DNA from: Candidatus Limnocylindrales bacterium
GTDB lineage: Bacteria; Desulfobacterota; Binatia; UBA1149; CAITLU01
DNA length: 64,000 nucleotides
Direction of reading: 5' to 3'
Assembly: GCA_035626395.1 (NCBI GenBank)
Contig: DASPNR010000030.1
Coordinates: forward strand, 248,001-312,000
Part shown: positions 43,015-52,440 of the stretch, in pieces
Layout: every line of letters begins with the position of its first letter
Position numbering within the stretch: position 1 is the first letter of the stretch
Notes under the pieces: model-generated
Database searches by the model: none
What the model was told of the DNA's origin: nothing
Seen by the model: only the letters and a program-made list of their open reading frames with translations
Translations under genes and position numbers: made by a program

Positions 43015-44403
43015 TCATCGAGCGTTCTCCGGCGACGCGGCGGCTACGTCCTGCTCGGCCACGTCGTGACCGGCCATGCCCGCGCGCAGCGTGAAAAGAA
43101 ACGTTGCCCCGTGGTCGGGCTCGCTTTCCGCCCAGATCCTGCCGCCGTGGCGCCGAACGATGCGATCGGCGATCGCCAAGCCCATCCCCTCGCCCTCGAA
43201 CTCGGCCGGATGATGCAGCCGCTCGAAGGCGTGGAAGAGCCGGCGCGCGTACTGCATGTCGAAGCCCGGGCCATTGTCCTTGACGAAGAATGCGCCGTCG
43301 CGCTGACCGACCTCGATCACGCCGACGTCCCGGCCGCGTGTGAACTTCCAGGCATTGGCCAGCAGCTGCTGCAGCAGCGTGCGCGTCAGGCCTCCGTCGC
43401 AGTGCTCGCTCAAGCCTTCCGCGATACGCAGCTCGACCCGGCGCTCGGGCTCGCCGGCCTGCAGCTCCTCGCAGAGCTCGCGCGCGCAGCGCGACAGATC
43501 GAAGTTCGTGCGCTGCAGCGGCCGCCCCGATACGCGCGACAGCTCGAGCAGCGCATCGACCATGCGGTCCATCCGCAGCGTGGCCATGCGCACGCGGTCC
43601 AGGTGCTCGCGGTGGCCGGCGGAGAACGTGTCGCCGAACTCTTCTTCGAACATGCGCGTGAAGCCGTGGATGTGGCGAAGCGGCTGGCGCAGGTCGTGAG
43701 AGATTGCGCGCGTCACCGCCCGCTGATCCGTCAGGGCGCCCTCGAGCTCGGCCGTGCGCGCGCGCACCTTGGCTTCGAGCTCCTCGTTCAGTGCCCGGTT
43801 GCGCGCTTCCGCGGCGCGCAGGTGAAGGTTCTCGCGTACCGCCTGATCGAAGGAGCTGCGCGTATGGTAGGCGACGAAGAGCGACAGGAGCGAGGCCGCG
43901 AACGCATTGACGAGCGTTGGCACCGCCGGATCGCCCGGCACCGGAGCTCCGATCGTGGTCACGGACACGGCCAGCAGCGCGCCGCAGATCGCGACGATCA
44001 GCGCCTGTGCAGCCACGCCCCACGGCAGCACGGCCGCCGTCATCAGCACCAGGATGATGTGCAGCGACACGGTGACGCCGATGTCGCCGCGCAGCGTTCC
44101 GCCGATGGTGCCGAGCACGGCGATCCCGCTGCCGAGCAGGATCCCCCACACCAGCTGATGCCGTACGAAGCCGCGCCTGTGAGTGCCGGCGATGAACGCG
44201 GCCACGAACGCCACGGCCGTCCATCGAAGGATCGCGTAGCGGCCGGCCATCTCCAGGCTCGCCTTCGGGCGCATCACGATGAAGAGCAGGGCGATCCCCA
44301 GCGTGACCCACGCCAGAACGCGAAAACGGTTGGTCAGCGTGCGCCGGCGCTCGGCGGCGACGCTCTCTTCGATGTCCGTGATCGCTTCGGCCATGTGCTG
44401 CAT
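43015..44403 (-). CDS. Sensor histidine kinase with a membrane N-terminus
   Basis: A 462-residue histidine kinase. Residues about 20-180 contain six membrane segments. A coiled helix (190-225) leads to the H-box RAISHDLRQP with His236. The N-box is QQLLANAWKF, G1 is VKDNGPGFD, the F-box is FHAFERLH and G2 is GEGMGLAIADRIVRRHGG; these form a complete HATPase domain. Its stimulus is unknown. No response regulator gene is adjacent. The ATG overlaps the stop of the upstream membrane protein by one base (TGATG), so sensing may be tied to that protein. A frame to 45084 continues inside the upstream gene and is a shadow. Confidence 0.88.
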   Translation of the reverse strand: MQHMAEAITDIEESVAAERRRTLTNRFRVLAWVTLGIALLFIVMRPKASLEMAGRYAILRWTAVAFVAAFIAGTHRRGFVRHQLVWGILLGSGIAVLGTIGGTLRGDIGVTVSLHIILVLMTAAVLPWGVAAQALIVAICGALLAVSVTTIGAPVPGDPAVPTLVNAFAASLLSLFVAYHTRSSFDQAVRENLHLRAAEARNRALNEELEAKVRARTAELEGALTDQRAVTRAISHDLRQPLRHIHGFTRMFEEEFGDTFSAGHREHLDRVRMATLRMDRMVDALLELSRVSGRPLQRTNFDLSRCARELCEELQAGEPERRVELRIAEGLSEHCDGGLTRTLLQQLLANAWKFTRGRDVGVIEVGQRDGAFFVKDNGPGFDMQYARRLFHAFERLHHPAEFEGEGMGLAIADRIVRRHGGRIWAESEPDHGATFLFTLRAGMAGHDVAEQDVAAASPENAR

Positions 44404-45566
44404 CAGGTCAGCGTGAAGGGGTGGCTGCTCAGGGCAACGCCGACGCCGGAGACCGTGCCGATAGCACACAGGGCCGCCGACACGAGCCGCCACGAGCGGT
44501 CGTCGATGGCGGCGGCGGTCATCGCATGCGCGACGTAAAGGGCCGGCATCACGCGGCCGACGGCAGAGACGGCATGCCAGACGTGCGCGTCCAGGCACAG
44601 CACGACCGCCGTCAGGAACGTCAGCATCGCCAGCGGCAGGTCGTCTCGCTGCGGCAGGCCCGGCGTGCGCCAGGCACGAAATTGCGCTGCCGCCACCGGT
44701 CCGAGGAAACCGATCAGGAAGACGGCGGAAGAGACCACGTAGACGTCGACGTCGGCGAGCCTGGGCACGAGCGAAAGGGCGCCGGACAAGGGCAGGCTGA
44801 TCATGCCGCTGCCGACTGAGAACGGCTGGTCGTCGAGACGGACGAACAGGAAGAGCTGCCACAGCGCCCAGGGCAGGAGGCTGGCCAGCGCGAGCCGCGC
44901 CTGACGCCACCGACCGTGCCACGCCAGCCAGGCGCACAGAGGAAGCACGAGCAGCACCGTGGTCTCGCGAGCCAGGGCAGCCAGCGCCAGCACTGCCGTC
45001 TGAGCCACGGTCAGGCGGCGTCCCTGGTGGTGCCAGAGCGTGAAGAAGGCGGTCGTCAGCGCCAGCGTCAGCGGCTCCGTGCACGCGTACAGCAGCCCGA
45101 TCAGCGCGGCGGGATTGAGAACGACGGTGGCGGCGTGCACGCCGGGGCCCACGGCCAGCATGGCCAGCGACAGCGCGACCAGAAGGCAGGTCAGGTTGAT
45201 GGCGAGGATCGCCTGCGGGAAGCGGCGCTCGTCGCCGGCACTGACGAGCCAGGTCAGGACCGGAAGCAGCATGCGCTGGCCGCGATAGGCGCGGTCCCCG
45301 CGCGGCCGTCCGCGCGGCGGCGTGATGTCGTCGCCACGCAGCAGCGCCGGGAGGTCTCGCGCCAGCTGGTAGTAGAGCATGCCGTCGTAGCCGCCGTCGC
45401 GGTAGAGCACGATGCCGGGCGGCAGGTCGTACTGCCGGCCGTACTCCTCGTGCATGTGCAGCAGGGCGCTCGGGTTGCCGCCGTAGGGACGCAGCGCCAG
45501 CGCGACCACAGCGATCAGGAACAGCGCCGTGCCCGCAAGAAGAATGGCGGCGCGGCGGCCGGACAT
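44403..45566 (-). CDS. Polytopic membrane protein, possible GT-C glycosyltransferase
   Basis: A 387-residue integral membrane protein with about ten hydrophobic segments. Between the first two segments is a soluble loop with YRDGGYDGMLYY (55-66), an Asp-rich motif reminiscent of the acceptor or catalytic loop of GT-C transferases such as mannosyltransferases. It could transfer a sugar from a lipid-linked donor, but sequence alone does not prove this. It overlaps the following histidine kinase gene by one base. ATG 45566 begins with a basic residue and a TM segment. Function uncertain. Confidence 0.65.
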   Translation of the reverse strand: MSGRRAAILLAGTALFLIAVVALALRPYGGNPSALLHMHEEYGRQYDLPPGIVLYRDGGYDGMLYYQLARDLPALLRGDDITPPRGRPRGDRAYRGQRMLLPVLTWLVSAGDERRFPQAILAINLTCLLVALSLAMLAVGPGVHAATVVLNPAALIGLLYACTEPLTLALTTAFFTLWHHQGRRLTVAQTAVLALAALARETTVLLVLPLCAWLAWHGRWRQARLALASLLPWALWQLFLFVRLDDQPFSVGSGMISLPLSGALSLVPRLADVDVYVVSSAVFLIGFLGPVAAAQFRAWRTPGLPQRDDLPLAMLTFLTAVVLCLDAHVWHAVSAVGRVMPALYVAHAMTAAAIDDRSWRLVSAALCAIGTVSGVGVALSSHPFTLT

Positions 45567-45806
45567 GCGCCGTCGTTACACGAGAACCGAAACCGGGTCA
45601 GGCAACACTGCGCGACCGCGTTCCGGCATGTTGCCCCTTTTTCGCCACCCCTCTTGCTGCTGACACTCAGGTAAGCCTAGCTTTTGTCTCGGTACCCGTC
45701 TCCACGGGCGCCGAGCCTGCCGAACATCCCGGTCGGGCTGCGCGTGGAGCGGCCCAATCTTTCCGTCGCTTCGCCGGCTGGCCGGCGGCGAGGACCGAGG
45801 CCTTCG

Positions 45807-48800
45807 ATGAAAACTGCTGCTTTTCCCATGGCGATCCTGCTGCTGGCCGCCGCTCCGCAAGCGTACGCCGGCGACCAGCTCGTGCCCGGACAGAAGCTGT
45901 CCATGCGATCGTCGGATACCGGCCACCAGCGCCTGGTCTGGATCGGCCGCGGCGGCCAGGTGACTCCGCCACCGGGCGCGGACGACCCGACCCTCGGCGG
46001 CGCCAGCCTCGGCATCGTCACCAGCAGCGGCGAGTCCGCCACCCTGGAGCTGCCGGCGGCGGGCTGGCGCCGCACGCGCACCGGCGGCTACAGCTATCGC
46101 GGCGCCGCACCCTCGGCGGTGCAAACGGCGCGAATCCGCGACGGCCGCCTGTCCCTGCGCGCAACCTCCACCGGAATCACGCTCGGCGAGCCGTCTCAGC
46201 AGTGGGTCGGCACGATCCTGACCGTCGGCGCGACGCGTTACTGCTCGCTCTTCGACAGCGGCATTCGTGCCGACGTTCCAGGCCGGTTCGACGCGCTGGA
46301 CGCGCCGGCACCTCCGGCCTGTCCCATCGGCGGCACCGGCAGCGTGACTTGGCTGATCGAGGATGGCCCCGACGAGCAGTCGCAGACGCTGGCCGCGTTC
46401 TTCGCGGCCGCCGCCGGCGACACGATCGAATTCGGCGAGGGGGCCTTCGAATTCAGCACCACGCTCATCATGGCGCACAAGGAAGGCATCACCATTCGCG
46501 GCCAGGGCAGCGACAAGACCGTGCTCGATTTCATGACGAGCAACTCACCGGAAGGCATCTCGCTGTCGCACATGACGGGGATCACGATCGAGGATCTGAC
46601 GATCATCGACACTCCCGGCTTCTCGCTGAAGGTCTCCGACTCCGACTACGTGGTGTTGCGCAACCTGCGCGCCATGTGGTCGAGCTCGGACTCCGACCCC
46701 AACGACGAGGTAGACGATCGTGGCGGCATGGATCCGAAGATGCCGTCCACCCTGGACGTCACCTGCGTCCACGAGCTGTCGTTTCCGACCAGCACCGGCA
46801 CCTACACCGACAAGGACGGCGTGGTGCGCAACTACGTCACCGACAGCGGCAACGGCGGGTACGCGATCTACCCGGTGCTCTCGAACGACATCGTCCTCGA
46901 CAATGTGGTGGCCCTTGGCGCCTCCGATGCAGGCATCTACGTCGGCCAGTCCAACGATGTCATCGTCAAGAACAGCGAGGCGCTGTTCAACGTGGCCGGT
47001 TACGAGATCGAGAATACCGATGATGCCGACATGTTCGACAACGTCGCCCACTGCAACACCGGCGGCTTCCTCGTCTTCGACCTGCCGGGCCTGAACCAGT
47101 ACGGCGATCGGACGCGCGTCTTCAACAACTACTCCGGCTACAACAACACCGTCAATTTCGCGCCCGGCGGCGTGGTCACCGGCGTGCCGCAGGGCGTGGG
47201 CATGCTGCAGCTCGGCTACGACCGCGTCGAGATCTTCAACAACACCGTCGAGTTCAACCGCACCGTCGGCTTCGTGGCCGCCAGCCACGAGCTGCTCGAC
47301 GGCAACATCAACAACGCCGACAAGCGCATGGATCTGTATCCGGAAGGGATCCACATCCACGACAACGTCTTCACCACCAACGGCACCAACCCGCAGCCGC
47401 CCGAGGAAGGCGTCATCATCTGCCAGCCCGGAACCGGCGGCGACACCGGCGTCCCGTGCGTGCCGACCGGCGTCAACGACGGCCACGATTCGCTCCTCAA
47501 CGCGCTGATCCAGATCAAGGGCACGCTGGCCGCCGACGGCTACGGCCCCACCGGCGCGCACGTGGTCTGGGACGGCATGTACGACGAGGAGGCGTACGCG
47601 TGCGATCTGGCGCCGGAATTCGCATCGCTGGTCGACGAGCGCGGCAAGCCTCAGTACACCGGCGCGCACGTGCCGTCGTGCCGCTTCAACAAGTACAAGT
47701 TCGACGATCCCTCGCAGGCCTCCACACGGCGCCATCCCGAGTACTGGATGTGCGTGACCGACAGCGGCGACCCCGGCGGCAACACGTTCTCGCCCGACAG
47801 CCGCAAGTTCATGAACTTCGAGAACACGGATCCTACCGATCCGCCCATCGTCGACATCAACACGCACGACTGCCCGACGCTGTTCGGCGAGCAGCTCGCT
47901 CCGCTGTCGGCGGCCGTCGTCGAGGAGTACGTGCCCGGCGCGACCGGCGAGGATCCTCCGACGCAGGCGGAGATCGCCGCGATCTGCGCCGCCTACAGCG
48001 GCAACGAGATCAACCGCGAGGCGATCCAGCACAACTGCCAGTGGCTGTCGCAGTACAACCTGTTCGCCGATCCGACCGATCCGCGCAGCAATCCGAACGA
48101 GGGCGGCGTCCTCTTCGACCTGACCACGCCGCTCTTCTCGGACTATGCGGTCAAGTACCGCTTCGTCTTCCTGCCGCCGGGCCAGGCGGCGCAGTGGAAC
48201 GAGGGAAGCGGGTCGGCTCCCAACGCGACGCTGGGCTTCCCGGTGGGAACGGTGATCGCCAAGACGTTCGCGTTCCGTGACGGCGCCGACGAGGAGGTCG
48301 TCGAGACACGCCTGCTCATGCATCGCAGCGGCCGCAACGGCACGTCGTTCTGGGAAGGCATGGCCTTCATCTGGGAGAAGGACGAGGCGGGCAATCGCAC
48401 CGACGCGCGCCTGGCGGTGGGCGGCGGCACTGCATCGGTGTCGTGGAACTTCGAGGATCCGGATCCGGACGTGAGTGCGACGTACGTCGGCAGCACCAGC
48501 GGCTACTCCATCCCGCACGCCAACCAGTGCGGAAGCTGCCACATCAACGACGACCTGGAGCCGGGCGACGCACCGATCGGCCCGAAGGTGCGGCTGCTGA
48601 ACCGGCCGATGAACTACGGCGCTGGCAACGTGAACCAGCTCCAGCACTGGAAGGACCTGGGGCTGCTGGCCGGCGCGCCGGAGCTGACCGTCGACGGCGA
48701 CGGGATCGCGACCAACGTGCTTCGCGCTCCGCGCTTCAACGTGCCCGGGGATGCGTTCCTCATCCCGCCCAGCGAGCAGTCGCGGCTGGATCAGATGACG

Positions 48801-49172
48801 GCGCAGGAGATCGACAAGGAGATGCGAGCGCGCGCCTGGCTCGAGTCCAACTGCGCGCACTGCCACAACCGCGACGGCCTGGCGCAGAGCACCGGCGTGT
48901 TCCTCGACGTCTTCCGCAAGGTCGACCTCAACTTCGGAATCTGCAAGCGGCCAACCACGGCCGGCAGCTCCTCGGGCGGCAACCAGTTCGACATCGTTCC
49001 GGGAAGCGCGGCCACATCGATTCTGTCCTACCGTGCGCACTCGGTGATCCCCGGAACGCAGATGCCTCCGATCGCGCGCAGCGTGGCGCACGATGAGGCC
49101 CTCGCCGTGGTGGACGACTGGATCAACACCGTGATCGACGGTAGATACAGTGGATCAGGCTGTGAGCAGTAA
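45807..49172 (+). CDS. Fusion: recurrent exported domain + beta-helix + diheme c-type cytochrome
   Basis: A 1121-residue exported protein. The signal peptide is at 1-21. Residues 24-172 are the recurrent exported domain (DPTLGG, LELPAAGWRRT, YCSLF). Residues about 175-640 form a right-handed parallel beta-helix with repeated N-N-x-V/I and G-x-x-I-x-x-N-x-x-V units. The C-terminal about 350-400 residues match the TIGR03806/SO2930-type diheme cytochrome: CxxCH haem sites at Cys908-His912 (CGSCH) and Cys1016-His1020 (CAHCH), with the PLFSDYAVKYRF and FPVGTVIAKTF landmarks. TIGR03805 beta-helix and TIGR03806 proteins are usually separate neighbouring genes; here they are one polypeptide. ATG 45807 begins the signal peptide. 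Likely a periplasmic or surface redox protein. Confidence 0.85.
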   Translation: MKTAAFPMAILLLAAAPQAYAGDQLVPGQKLSMRSSDTGHQRLVWIGRGGQVTPPPGADDPTLGGASLGIVTSSGESATLELPAAGWRRTRTGGYSYRGAAPSAVQTARIRDGRLSLRATSTGITLGEPSQQWVGTILTVGATRYCSLFDSGIRADVPGRFDALDAPAPPACPIGGTGSVTWLIEDGPDEQSQTLAAFFAAAAGDTIEFGEGAFEFSTTLIMAHKEGITIRGQGSDKTVLDFMTSNSPEGISLSHMTGITIEDLTIIDTPGFSLKVSDSDYVVLRNLRAMWSSSDSDPNDEVDDRGGMDPKMPSTLDVTCVHELSFPTSTGTYTDKDGVVRNYVTDSGNGGYAIYPVLSNDIVLDNVVALGASDAGIYVGQSNDVIVKNSEALFNVAGYEIENTDDADMFDNVAHCNTGGFLVFDLPGLNQYGDRTRVFNNYSGYNNTVNFAPGGVVTGVPQGVGMLQLGYDRVEIFNNTVEFNRTVGFVAASHELLDGNINNADKRMDLYPEGIHIHDNVFTTNGTNPQPPEEGVIICQPGTGGDTGVPCVPTGVNDGHDSLLNALIQIKGTLAADGYGPTGAHVVWDGMYDEEAYACDLAPEFASLVDERGKPQYTGAHVPSCRFNKYKFDDPSQASTRRHPEYWMCVTDSGDPGGNTFSPDSRKFMNFENTDPTDPPIVDINTHDCPTLFGEQLAPLSAAVVEEYVPGATGEDPPTQAEIAAICAAYSGNEINREAIQHNCQWLSQYNLFADPTDPRSNPNEGGVLFDLTTPLFSDYAVKYRFVFLPPGQAAQWNEGSGSAPNATLGFPVGTVIAKTFAFRDGADEEVVETRLLMHRSGRNGTSFWEGMAFIWEKDEAGNRTDARLAVGGGTASVSWNFEDPDPDVSATYVGSTSGYSIPHANQCGSCHINDDLEPGDAPIGPKVRLLNRPMNYGAGNVNQLQHWKDLGLLAGAPELTVDGDGIATNVLRAPRFNVPGDAFLIPPSEQSRLDQMTAQEIDKEMRARAWLESNCAHCHNRDGLAQSTGVFLDVFRKVDLNFGICKRPTTAGSSSGGNQFDIVPGSAATSILSYRAHSVIPGTQMPPIARSVAHDEALAVVDDWINTVIDGRYSGSGCEQ
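45876..46322 (+). other. Recurrent exported beta-domain, copy in the cytochrome fusion
   Basis: This codes for about 149 residues with DPTLGG, ELPAAGWRRTRTGGYSY, a G-R-L-S-L strand and a final YCSLF followed by AC-P. It is the same pattern as in the esterase and phosphodiesterase genes of this window. Confidence 0.6.
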
Positions 49173-49250
49173 AGCCTAGGCGTCCGCGCGATCGTCGTCG
49201 CTGCAGCGCGCGTGCGCGTCCGGTATTGCGGCGACGATCGCTCGTGGCCT

Positions 49251-50675
49251 ATGCGCAGTGCCTGCATCCAAACCTGCTTCGGCCTTCTCTGCGCCGTTTT
49301 TCTCGCCTGCGCACCGGCGGCGGATCTCCAAGAGGCCGAAGATCTCCACGCGGCCGCGGCGCCCGAGCTGAGGACGGCGCGCGGCGACCTTTCGACGCAC
49401 CAGTCCCGGCGCATTCTCGAGTCACTGGCGCGCCAGGCCGGCGTCAGCCAGATGCTTCTGCATCACGTCGCCGTCGAAGAGGCGTACACGGCAAGCCCGC
49501 TGGTGACGGGGAACAAGGTCACGCTCCTGCGCGACGGTGCCGCCACCTATCGCTCGATGGACGAGGCGATTCGCCAGGCGCGCCATCACATCAACCTGGA
49601 AGTCTACACGTTTGCCGACGACCAGGTCGGCCGCGAAGTGGCCGAGGCGCTGGTGGCGCGAATGCAGGCGGGCGTGCAGGTCAACATCATCTACGACAGC
49701 GTCGGCTGCCTCGCCACCAACCCCGAGTTCTTCGAGTATCTACGCAGGTGGGGAGCCAGGCTGGTGGAATTCAATCCCGTCTCGCCGGCGTCCGTGCGCA
49801 AGGAGTGGAAGGTCGACCACCGCGATCACCGAAAGCTGCTCATCGTCGACAATCGCATCGCCTTCACGGGCGGCCTCAACTTCGCCCGCGAGTACTCGGG
49901 CGGCTCCTTTCGCTCATCCGGCGGCTCGGGCGGCTCGGGCGGAGGCAGTTCCGCAAGCGGCGGGGCATCCAGCGGCGGCTCGCGCGGCGATGCGTGGCGC
50001 GACACGCACGTGCGCATCGAAGGGCCGGTCGTGGCCGAGTTCCAGAAGCTGTTTCGCGAGACGTGGGAGAAGCAGCACGGCCAGGCGATCGACTGGGGGC
50101 CGTATTTCGTCGAGGCGCCGCCGGCAGGCGACCAGATCGTGCGCGCGATCGGCTCGACGCCCGACCATGGCATCAGCGTCATCCACGCCACGTTCGTCTC
50201 CGCGATCCAGCGTGCAGAGAAGTCGGTGTACCTGACGCAGATGTACTTCGTGCCCGACAGCGAGCTGGTGCAGGAGGTGGTGGAGGCGGCTCGGCGCGGC
50301 GTCGACGTGCAGATCATCCTTCCCGCCGAAGGCTTCTGGATGACGCGGTATGCCGGCCGCTCGCACTACCGCGCCCTGCTCGAGGCGGGGGTCAAGATCC
50401 ACGAGCGCGAGGGTCCGCTGCTGCACGCCAAAACGGCCGTCATTGACGGCGTCTGGTCCACCGTCGGCTCGACCAATCTCGACTATCGCAGCCTGGCCAA
50501 GAACGACGAGGTCAACGCCGTCATCCTCGGCGAGGACTTTGCGGCGCAGCTCGAAGCGATGTTTCGCGACGACGTGGCGGCATCGCGCCCCATCACGCTT
50601 GGTGACTGGAAGCGGCGCGGCCCGGCAACCAGGTTCAAGGAAGGAGCTGCCCGGATCTGGGAGCGTCTCCTGTAG
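49251..50675 (+). CDS. Phospholipase D family protein (cardiolipin-synthase-like)
   Basis: A 474-residue PLD/cardiolipin synthase superfamily protein with both HKD motifs: H-x-K-x4-D at His193, Lys195 and Asp200, and at His392, Lys394 and Asp399. The N-terminus (1-25) is a hydrophobic export signal ending FLACAPA, possibly a poor lipobox. Residues about 216-246, right after the first HKD domain, are a Gly/Ser-only linker unusual in the family. Expected to catalyse phosphatidyl transfer or phosphodiester cleavage at the envelope. ATG 49251 starts the signal; GTG 49212 is less likely. It follows the cytochrome fusion gene by 78 bases on the same strand. Confidence 0.83.
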   Translation: MRSACIQTCFGLLCAVFLACAPAADLQEAEDLHAAAAPELRTARGDLSTHQSRRILESLARQAGVSQMLLHHVAVEEAYTASPLVTGNKVTLLRDGAATYRSMDEAIRQARHHINLEVYTFADDQVGREVAEALVARMQAGVQVNIIYDSVGCLATNPEFFEYLRRWGARLVEFNPVSPASVRKEWKVDHRDHRKLLIVDNRIAFTGGLNFAREYSGGSFRSSGGSGGSGGGSSASGGASSGGSRGDAWRDTHVRIEGPVVAEFQKLFRETWEKQHGQAIDWGPYFVEAPPAGDQIVRAIGSTPDHGISVIHATFVSAIQRAEKSVYLTQMYFVPDSELVQEVVEAARRGVDVQIILPAEGFWMTRYAGRSHYRALLEAGVKIHEREGPLLHAKTAVIDGVWSTVGSTNLDYRSLAKNDEVNAVILGEDFAAQLEAMFRDDVAASRPITLGDWKRRGPATRFKEGAARIWERLL

Positions 50676-50690
50676 AGCATGCCAAACGAC

Positions 50691-51239
50691 CTAGTCGGCG
50701 GTGGCGTAGGCGTCGAACGGAAGCAGGCGTCCCGGATCGGCAAGCTCGTATCGTAGCTGCGTCCACATCGGCCCGGGACGGCTCTCGATCTGCTTCATGC
50801 CGAGGCGGTCGAGCACCTTCTGCGAAGCCACGTTGGGTTCATCGGTTGCCGCCCACACCTTGGGAGCGCGCGTGGTTCGCACGAGGTAGAGCAGGGCGGC
50901 CCGCGCAGCCTCGTACGCCAGGCCGCGGCCCCAGTATGGGCGAGCCAGACCGTAGAGGAGCTCAGGCTCTGCGCCATCTTCCCACGGACGGAAGCCGCAA
51001 AACCCGATGATGCCGTCGCCGCCCTGCGCGAGCGTCAGCGACCACTGCCCATACCGGTGCGCCGAGACGTCGGCAATGCTCGCCGCCACCGCCTGCTCGG
51101 CCGTCTCTCGTGGAATGACGATGTCGTCCCACAGGTAGCGGCGGACATCGGGCGCCGTCCACAAGGCATGAAGGCCGTCAATGTCCTCGCGGCTGTATGG
51201 ACGCATCAGCAGCCTGCTCGTCTGCAGCGTGGCCAGCAT
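50691..51239 (-). CDS. GNAT-family N-acetyltransferase (RimJ/RimL-like)
   Basis: A 182-residue acetyltransferase. The GNAT pattern is seen: an L-x-T-S-R-L-L-M-R-P start, GFCGFRPW strand, and the acetyl-CoA loop PYWGRGLAYEAAR (Q/R-x-x-G-x-A), followed by ATDEPNVASQKVLDRLGM, the RimJ/RimL-type C-terminal motif. Expected to acetylate an amine of a protein or small molecule. ATG 51239 begins this pattern; a frame to 51278 adds residues with no match. It ends 15 bases from the convergent PLD gene and is 42 bases after the SGNH hydrolase stop, so it probably shares a transcript with that gene. Confidence 0.82.
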   Translation of the reverse strand: MLATLQTSRLLMRPYSREDIDGLHALWTAPDVRRYLWDDIVIPRETAEQAVAASIADVSAHRYGQWSLTLAQGGDGIIGFCGFRPWEDGAEPELLYGLARPYWGRGLAYEAARAALLYLVRTTRAPKVWAATDEPNVASQKVLDRLGMKQIESRPGPMWTQLRYELADPGRLLPFDAYATAD

Positions 51240-51281
51240 CGCGGTCGTAGGTGAGCACGGTCGCGAGCGTGTGGTCAAGAG

Positions 51282-52421
51282 TCAAGACGGCATCTTCGGG
51301 GACGGCCGCCCGCCGACGGCCTCGGCACCGCGAATCCGGTCGATCATGCGCGCGGCGATGATCGCGTTGCCGTTGGGGCTGACGTGGGCGTCGTCGATGT
51401 AGATGTAATCCTGGCCGTCGAAAGCTCGCGTCAGGTCGGTCACATAATCCAGGCGACGCTCGGCGAGGATCGCCTGAATGAGTGGGTACACGGCCCGGAA
51501 CTGCTCGGCGCCGACGATGCGATCCAGTCGAAGGTGGTCGATGCGCGGGCGGCCCAGGTAGGCATTGGGCTGGAGGAAGACGTACAGCCGCCCGCCGCGC
51601 GCCTCCACGACGTCGCGTGCAATGCGCCAGGTCTCGACGAGTGTTTCCGCTACCTGCCGGGCGCGAACGGGATCGTCGTGACAGCAGAAGTCGTCGCGGA
51701 TGAACTTCTTCTCTCCGATGATGCGGCGCACGAACTCCACCGGCGGCGCGATGATGTCGGAGTAGACGAAGCCGAGGGCGGGCGTCTCGGTCAGCGCACG
51801 CCGCAGCTTGTTCTCCGCCATGTGCCCGTTGAGGCTGGTGGTCACGCCGTAGTTGCAGTGCGTCCAGACGTGGTTGAAGCCGTCGTAGAAGACGACGACC
51901 TGCGGCATCTGCCCCGTGTTGACCAGGCTCAGCAGCTGGTCGAGCTGCTGGCGCGAGGTGTGCCCGCTCTCGCCGTAGTTGGTGACGACGAACTCGTCGG
52001 TCTTCTGATCGAAAATGGCCGGGATCGTGCCGTCGTCGGGCGCGCCCTGTCCCCACATCGTCGACCCGCCGAAGAAGCCGATCGTGCGCGAGTCGGGCCT
52101 GTTGTTCTCCGGGCCGCGGCGGTGGACGCGATAGCCGCGCTCGTCGACCGTGACGCTGCCAGTCTGCATGGGCAGGCGCCGCCATTCGACGAAGGGCACG
52201 TAGTCCTCGACGGTGCGGCGGATGTCGGCGAACATCGCCCGTGCCGCTTCCTTGTCCGAGTAGTTGGGCAGCTCGGCGCGCTCGTCGGAAAGCGGGAAGC
52301 GGTGCTTGTAGAGATTGACGAGGTCGCCGGCGACCGCAGTCAGCAGGAGCAGGGCCATCCATGTGCCCGCCACGAGCACGGCCTGGACGAGGAGACGGCG
52401 CAGGAATCGCGAAGGCTGCAT
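51282..52421 (-). CDS. SGNH/GDSL-like hydrolase with membrane anchor
   Basis: A 379-residue protein. An N-terminal hydrophobic segment (about 10-32) probably acts as an uncleaved anchor. The catalytic region has GFFGGSTMWGQG near residue 115 (serine nucleophile in GGS-x), NYGESGHTS near 148 (block with the oxyanion Gly/Asn), and DDAHVSPNGN near 355 (the Asp/His of the triad). Such enzymes deacylate or deacetylate sugars, lipids or peptidoglycan at the envelope. ATG 52421 is 19 bases from the stop of the ICMT-like gene. The operon may also include GNAT. Substrate unknown. Confidence 0.8.
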   Translation of the reverse strand: MQPSRFLRRLLVQAVLVAGTWMALLLLTAVAGDLVNLYKHRFPLSDERAELPNYSDKEAARAMFADIRRTVEDYVPFVEWRRLPMQTGSVTVDERGYRVHRRGPENNRPDSRTIGFFGGSTMWGQGAPDDGTIPAIFDQKTDEFVVTNYGESGHTSRQQLDQLLSLVNTGQMPQVVVFYDGFNHVWTHCNYGVTTSLNGHMAENKLRRALTETPALGFVYSDIIAPPVEFVRRIIGEKKFIRDDFCCHDDPVRARQVAETLVETWRIARDVVEARGGRLYVFLQPNAYLGRPRIDHLRLDRIVGAEQFRAVYPLIQAILAERRLDYVTDLTRAFDGQDYIYIDDAHVSPNGNAIIAARMIDRIRGAEAVGGRPSPKMPS

Positions 52422-52440
52422 GCAACGGTCCGCTGCGCCG

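Noticed and set aside
45673..49182. AAGCCTAG found at both ends of the beta-helix/cytochrome gene
   Set aside because: Short, inexact flanking match with no inverted repeats or integrase. Treated as chance.
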